Source: Pantoea rwandensis
GTDB lineage: Bacteria > Pseudomonadota > Gammaproteobacteria > Enterobacterales > Enterobacteriaceae
Direction of reading: 5' to 3'
Length of the DNA stretch: 64,000 nucleotides
Assembly: GCF_002095475.1 (NCBI RefSeq)
Contig: NZ_MLFR01000015.1
Span: 60,684 to 124,683 of the forward strand
Below are positions 61,754 to 64,000 of the stretch, piece by piece (positions within the stretch are counted from its first letter, which is position 1; every line of letters starts with the position of its first letter). Made by a program: the position numbers and the translations under genes. The notes under the pieces are model-generated. The model had not been told where the DNA came from and did no database searches. It was given only the letters and a program-made list of their open reading frames with translations.

Positions 61754-61768
61754 CGTTATAACATAACA
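61754..61768 (-). promoter_or_regulatory. Zur operator of the zinc ABC operon
   Basis: Minus strand TGTTATGTTATAACG, one or two changes from the Zur core seen upstream of rpmE2. It is 16 bp upstream of the small ORF start, so Zur would repress the importer when zinc is adequate. Confidence 0.85.
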
Positions 61769-61975
61769 ATTATAGTATCCGATCTCCTCCTCGCTTTACC
61801 CTTAGAAAGTGTTTCAAAAGTTGACCACACCAGGCGATCACGGCAGGTATCACGGGGCGGTAAAGATTTGGGAGCAAATCCCATCGTTACCATGTCTGTT
61901 CTTTTTTATTGTCGACTTGCAAAGTTTGCGCAGAAGCCCAATGATAGATTCATCTTCCTTTTTACCGGATGCAAA

Positions 61976-62329
61976 ATGCAGTCTATTATTCATTGTGATA
62001 TTGCTGTGGATGAGGACGATTGCGAGAAGTTACAGGCTATTATCCAGGGGAATATTCTCAAAATAGCCGAATCCCTGGCTGGGGATTTACAGTGGTATTC
62101 ACAAAACGCGCAATTAGTTCCTAACAGTTTTAAGATTATTTCCATTCAACCGCTCGATAACAATCGATTTAAAATGCTTTACGATTTCACGTGGAATTTA
62201 TTTAATCCTTGCCTGGATTTAAATGAATTTCGTACCCAACATGAAGAAGTGTTGTTCCACATAGCACCCGGTGCACTGGTGTTTTCAGTGATAGACAATA
62301 CGCGCCCCTCTCCTTCCGACGAATTGTAA
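61976..62329 (+). CDS. Hypothetical protein between zinc operon and tomB
   Basis: I do not recognise this protein. The likely product is 117 residues from MQSIIHCDIAVDEDD, acidic, without membrane segments or a signal peptide. The open frame extends much further upstream, but that part has no good start and crosses the divergent zinc-operon promoter. The ribosome-binding site is weak, so the start is uncertain. The AT-rich codon use is unlike core neighbours, which could reflect transfer. Confidence 0.5.
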   Translation: MQSIIHCDIAVDEDDCEKLQAIIQGNILKIAESLAGDLQWYSQNAQLVPNSFKIISIQPLDNNRFKMLYDFTWNLFNPCLDLNEFRTQHEEVLFHIAPGALVFSVIDNTRPSPSDEL

Positions 62330-62475
62330 TATTTGGTAATTGAGGTGAGCAAAATTAATGATTGTGGATTACATTTAAAGAGTCGCTGAATTCTTTTTAT
62401 TCATGATCGCTTCCTGATAGCTTTTCCAAATCACGCCGCGCTGCGGTAACTGTGCAAGCTCTGGAGGGGAAAAAG

Positions 62476-62853
62476 ATGGACGAATACTCACCAAAACGGC
62501 ATGATATTGCCCAGCTTAAATTCCTGTGTGAGAGCCTGTTTGACGAAAGTATGGCGACGCTAACGGACAGCCATCACGGCTGGGTTAATGACCCTACTGC
62601 GGAAAGCAATTTACAGCTCAACGATTTGATTGAGCATATCGCTTCTTTCACGATGAATTACAAAATTAAGCACGTTGAAGATGAAGCGCTGATTACGCAA
62701 ATCGATGAATATCTTGACGATACCTTTATGCTGTTTAGCAGTTATGGAATCAATGCTCAGGATCTTCAACGGTGGCAACGTTCAGCAAAACGCTTATTTA
62801 ATCTGTTTGCCGAAGAGTGCGCTTTTCTCCAACAACCCAGCCATTCCTTTTAG
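62476..62853 (+). CDS. tomB: TomB, antitoxin-like biofilm modulator
   Basis: A protein of 125 residues, MDEYSPKRHDIAQLKFLCESL at the start, matching TomB (YbaJ). It counteracts Hha toxicity. GGAGGGG lies eight bases before the ATG at 62476. It forms a two-gene operon with hha, 24 bp downstream. Confidence 0.95.
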   Translation: MDEYSPKRHDIAQLKFLCESLFDESMATLTDSHHGWVNDPTAESNLQLNDLIEHIASFTMNYKIKHVEDEALITQIDEYLDDTFMLFSSYGINAQDLQRWQRSAKRLFNLFAEECAFLQQPSHSF

Positions 62854-62877
62854 CATCAGAGTGAGACCGGTTTATTT

Positions 62878-63096
62878 ATGAGCAACCAAGCCTTAACCAA
62901 AACAGATTATTTGATGCGACTTCGCCGTTGTCGCTCAATCGACACCCTTGAAAGGGTTATCGAAAAAAACAAGTACGAATTATCTGACAACGAACTCGCG
63001 GTATTTTATTCAGCTGCCGATCATCGCTTAGCCGAGCTAACGATGAATAAGCTTTACGATAAAGTGCCGGTTTCAGTCTGGAAGTTCGTCCGCTAA
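62878..63096 (+). CDS. hha: Hha, haemolysin-expression modulator
   Basis: A small H-NS partner of 72 residues. It contains [43 protein letters not shown] and SVWKFVR, the Hha/YmoA family. With H-NS it silences AT-rich foreign DNA, which would include an island like the one at the left of this window. Confidence 0.97.
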   Translation: MSNQALTKTDYLMRLRRCRSIDTLERVIEKNKYELSDNELAVFYSAADHRLAELTMNKLYDKVPVSVWKFVR

Positions 63097-63216
63097 CGGT
63101 TTACTGCCAACCGACTCGTTAAACTATCGTATTCTTCAGGGAAAGATTATCAGGCAAAGGAGTGCCAAGATTCTGCTGTGTGCTGTATTTGTTGGGATTT
63201 TTTGGAGAGTAGAAAT

Positions 63217-63329
63217 GGTGGAGGCCCTGCCAGCTACATCCCGGCACACGCGTCGCCTGCTGCGGCTGCTTCCTTCCGGACCTGACCGAGTTCACAAGTT
63301 AGCGTTGCGGGAGAACCAACAGGGCCCCC
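63217..63329 (-). ncRNA. ffs: 4.5S RNA of the signal recognition particle
   Basis: A 113-nt hairpin RNA on the minus strand starting GGGGGCCCTGTTGG with the conserved apical domain GGTCAGGTCCGGAAGGAAGC (the Ffh-binding region), and a closing GGGATGTAGCTGGCAGGGCC. Length and sequence match E. coli 4.5S RNA, which is also next to hha/ybaZ. Confidence 0.96.
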
Positions 63330-63359
63330 ATTGACGTGCTCTCTTTCGAGAGCGCAGGC

Positions 63360-63388
63360 ATTATCAAGTAAGCCCCTAGCAATTGCAA
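63360..63388 (-). promoter_or_regulatory. Promoter of the 4.5S RNA gene
   Basis: Minus strand TTGCAA (63388-63383), 17-bp spacer, GATAAT (63365-63360). It would give a short 5' leader, consistent with removal by RNase P as known for E. coli pre-4.5S RNA. The leader contains CTCTCGAAAGAGAG, a perfect hairpin. Confidence 0.7.
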
Positions 63389-63499
63389 GCATAGGCCGGG
63401 TGACCGTTGTTTTCTTGAACAGCTATCGACCAAATTCCTGCTTCCCCCCCTTTCTGCATGCTAAAGTCAGCCTTTATTCGCTGAAGATGAGGTGCGTGT

Positions 63500-63811
63500 A
63501 TGAACAGCACGAGCAATTTTTCTGAGCGCGTCTGGCAAATCATTGCGGCGATTCCCCACGGAAAGGTCACCACTTACGGCGACATTGCACTGCTGGCGGG
63601 ATCGCCGCGTGCAGCCCGACAAGTTGGCGGCGTATTACGTCGCTTGCCGGAGGGCAGCAAACTTCCTTGGTTTCGCGTAATTAATCGCCATGGCCGCATT
63701 TCCCTGCAAGGCGACGATCTATTCCGCCAGCGTGATGCGCTGGAAGCGGAAGGCATAGTAGTCAGTGATGCCGGTGAGATTGAGTTGGAGAAGTATCGCT
63801 GGGAGTACTGA
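63500..63811 (+). CDS. ybaZ: Alkyltransferase-like protein Atl (YbaZ)
   Basis: A protein of 103 residues related to O6-methylguanine-DNA methyltransferase but with the catalytic PCHR replaced by PWFRVIN (Trp for Cys). Such proteins bind O6-alkylguanine and pass it to nucleotide excision repair without transferring the alkyl group. The helix-turn-helix (VTTYGDIALLAGSPRAARQVGG) is intact. GAGGTG precedes the ATG. Confidence 0.95.
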   Translation: MNSTSNFSERVWQIIAAIPHGKVTTYGDIALLAGSPRAARQVGGVLRRLPEGSKLPWFRVINRHGRISLQGDDLFRQRDALEAEGIVVSDAGEIELEKYRWEY

Positions 63812-63825
63812 ACGTCTCGGTGCAT

Positions 63826-64000
63826 CCATGCTCAAGTGTTGCCTTAGCAACTATGCTGAAGTGTTGTCTTCGTACCGAAGATGAAGTGAAGCGTTAGCAA
63901 CTATGCTGAAGCGTTGACTTCGCACCCAAGCTGAAGTGTAGCGTTAGCAACTATGCTGAAGCGTTGACTTCGCACCCAAGCTGAAGTGAAGTGTTAGCAA
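63826..64000. repeat. 50-bp tandem repeat, at least 3.5 copies, continues past the window
   Basis: The marker TTAGCAACTATGCTGAAG starts at 63844, 63894 and 63944, and the next TTAGCAA at 63994, an exact 50-bp period. Units read GCGTTAGCAAC, TATGCTGAAGCGTTGACTTCG, then CACCCAAGCTGAAGTG. The second and third units are nearly identical, while the first is more diverged. No ORF or obvious function. The right end is outside the window. Confidence 0.88.

Noticed and set aside
63826..64000. Possible CRISPR array at the right end
   Set aside because: The full 50-bp period is repeated without unique spacers; it is a simple tandem repeat.

Overview
The window is chromosomal DNA of an enterobacterium, most likely Erwiniaceae (Pantoea/Erwinia-like). 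The evidence is gene content and gene order: from a tRNA-Arg(UCU) gene rightwards the order matches the Escherichia coli segment argU-folD-cysS-ppiB-lpxH-purEK ... ushA ... adk-htpG-dnaX-acrRAB-tomB-hha-ffs-ybaZ, read in the opposite direction, with several insertions and losses. The species call is inference.

1-15,343: a mosaic genomic island next to tRNA-Arg(UCU). It holds the end of a DNA phosphorothioation operon (dndD tail, dndE, + strand). Converging on it is a minus-strand operon dptF-dptG-dptH (phosphorothioation-dependent restriction), followed by a multi-pass membrane protein and a DndB-like DGQHR-domain gene. That last gene is broken by two single-base homopolymer shifts. Upstream lie a decayed P4-type integrase, an intact DUF262/DUF1524 (GmrSD/SspE-like) nuclease candidate, an IS3-family remnant and a truncated phage integrase touching the tRNA gene. 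Most of the island is AT-rich relative to the core.

15,344-29,118: core housekeeping genes: DUF1198 protein, folD-ybcJ, cysS, ppiB-lpxH, purEK (PurR box), the ybbAP exporter diverging from tesA, an SDR, cnoX, qmcA-ybbJ.

29,094-45,781: copper (cueR/copA, with a CopZ-type frameshift site), ybaP, ybaK, a LysR/PACE efflux pair, ushA, fsr, ybaL, gsk, hemH, adk, and an uncharacterised gene paired with a divergent LysR regulator.

45,887-63,811: htpG behind a sigma-32 promoter and an ERIC element, dnaX-ybaB-recR (with the tau/gamma frameshift signal), apt, ybaN, priC, glsB-like, ybaM and acrR/acrAB. A zinc-starvation block follows: two Zur boxes, zinc-free L31/L36 paralogs and a zinc ABC importer whose first gene appears to be a 34-residue membrane peptide. 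Then come tomB-hha, 4.5S RNA and ybaZ. A 50-bp tandem repeat runs off the right end.

Small repeats are common between core genes: GTAG-headed palindromes (REP-like) with covarying arms, and three ERIC-type elements.
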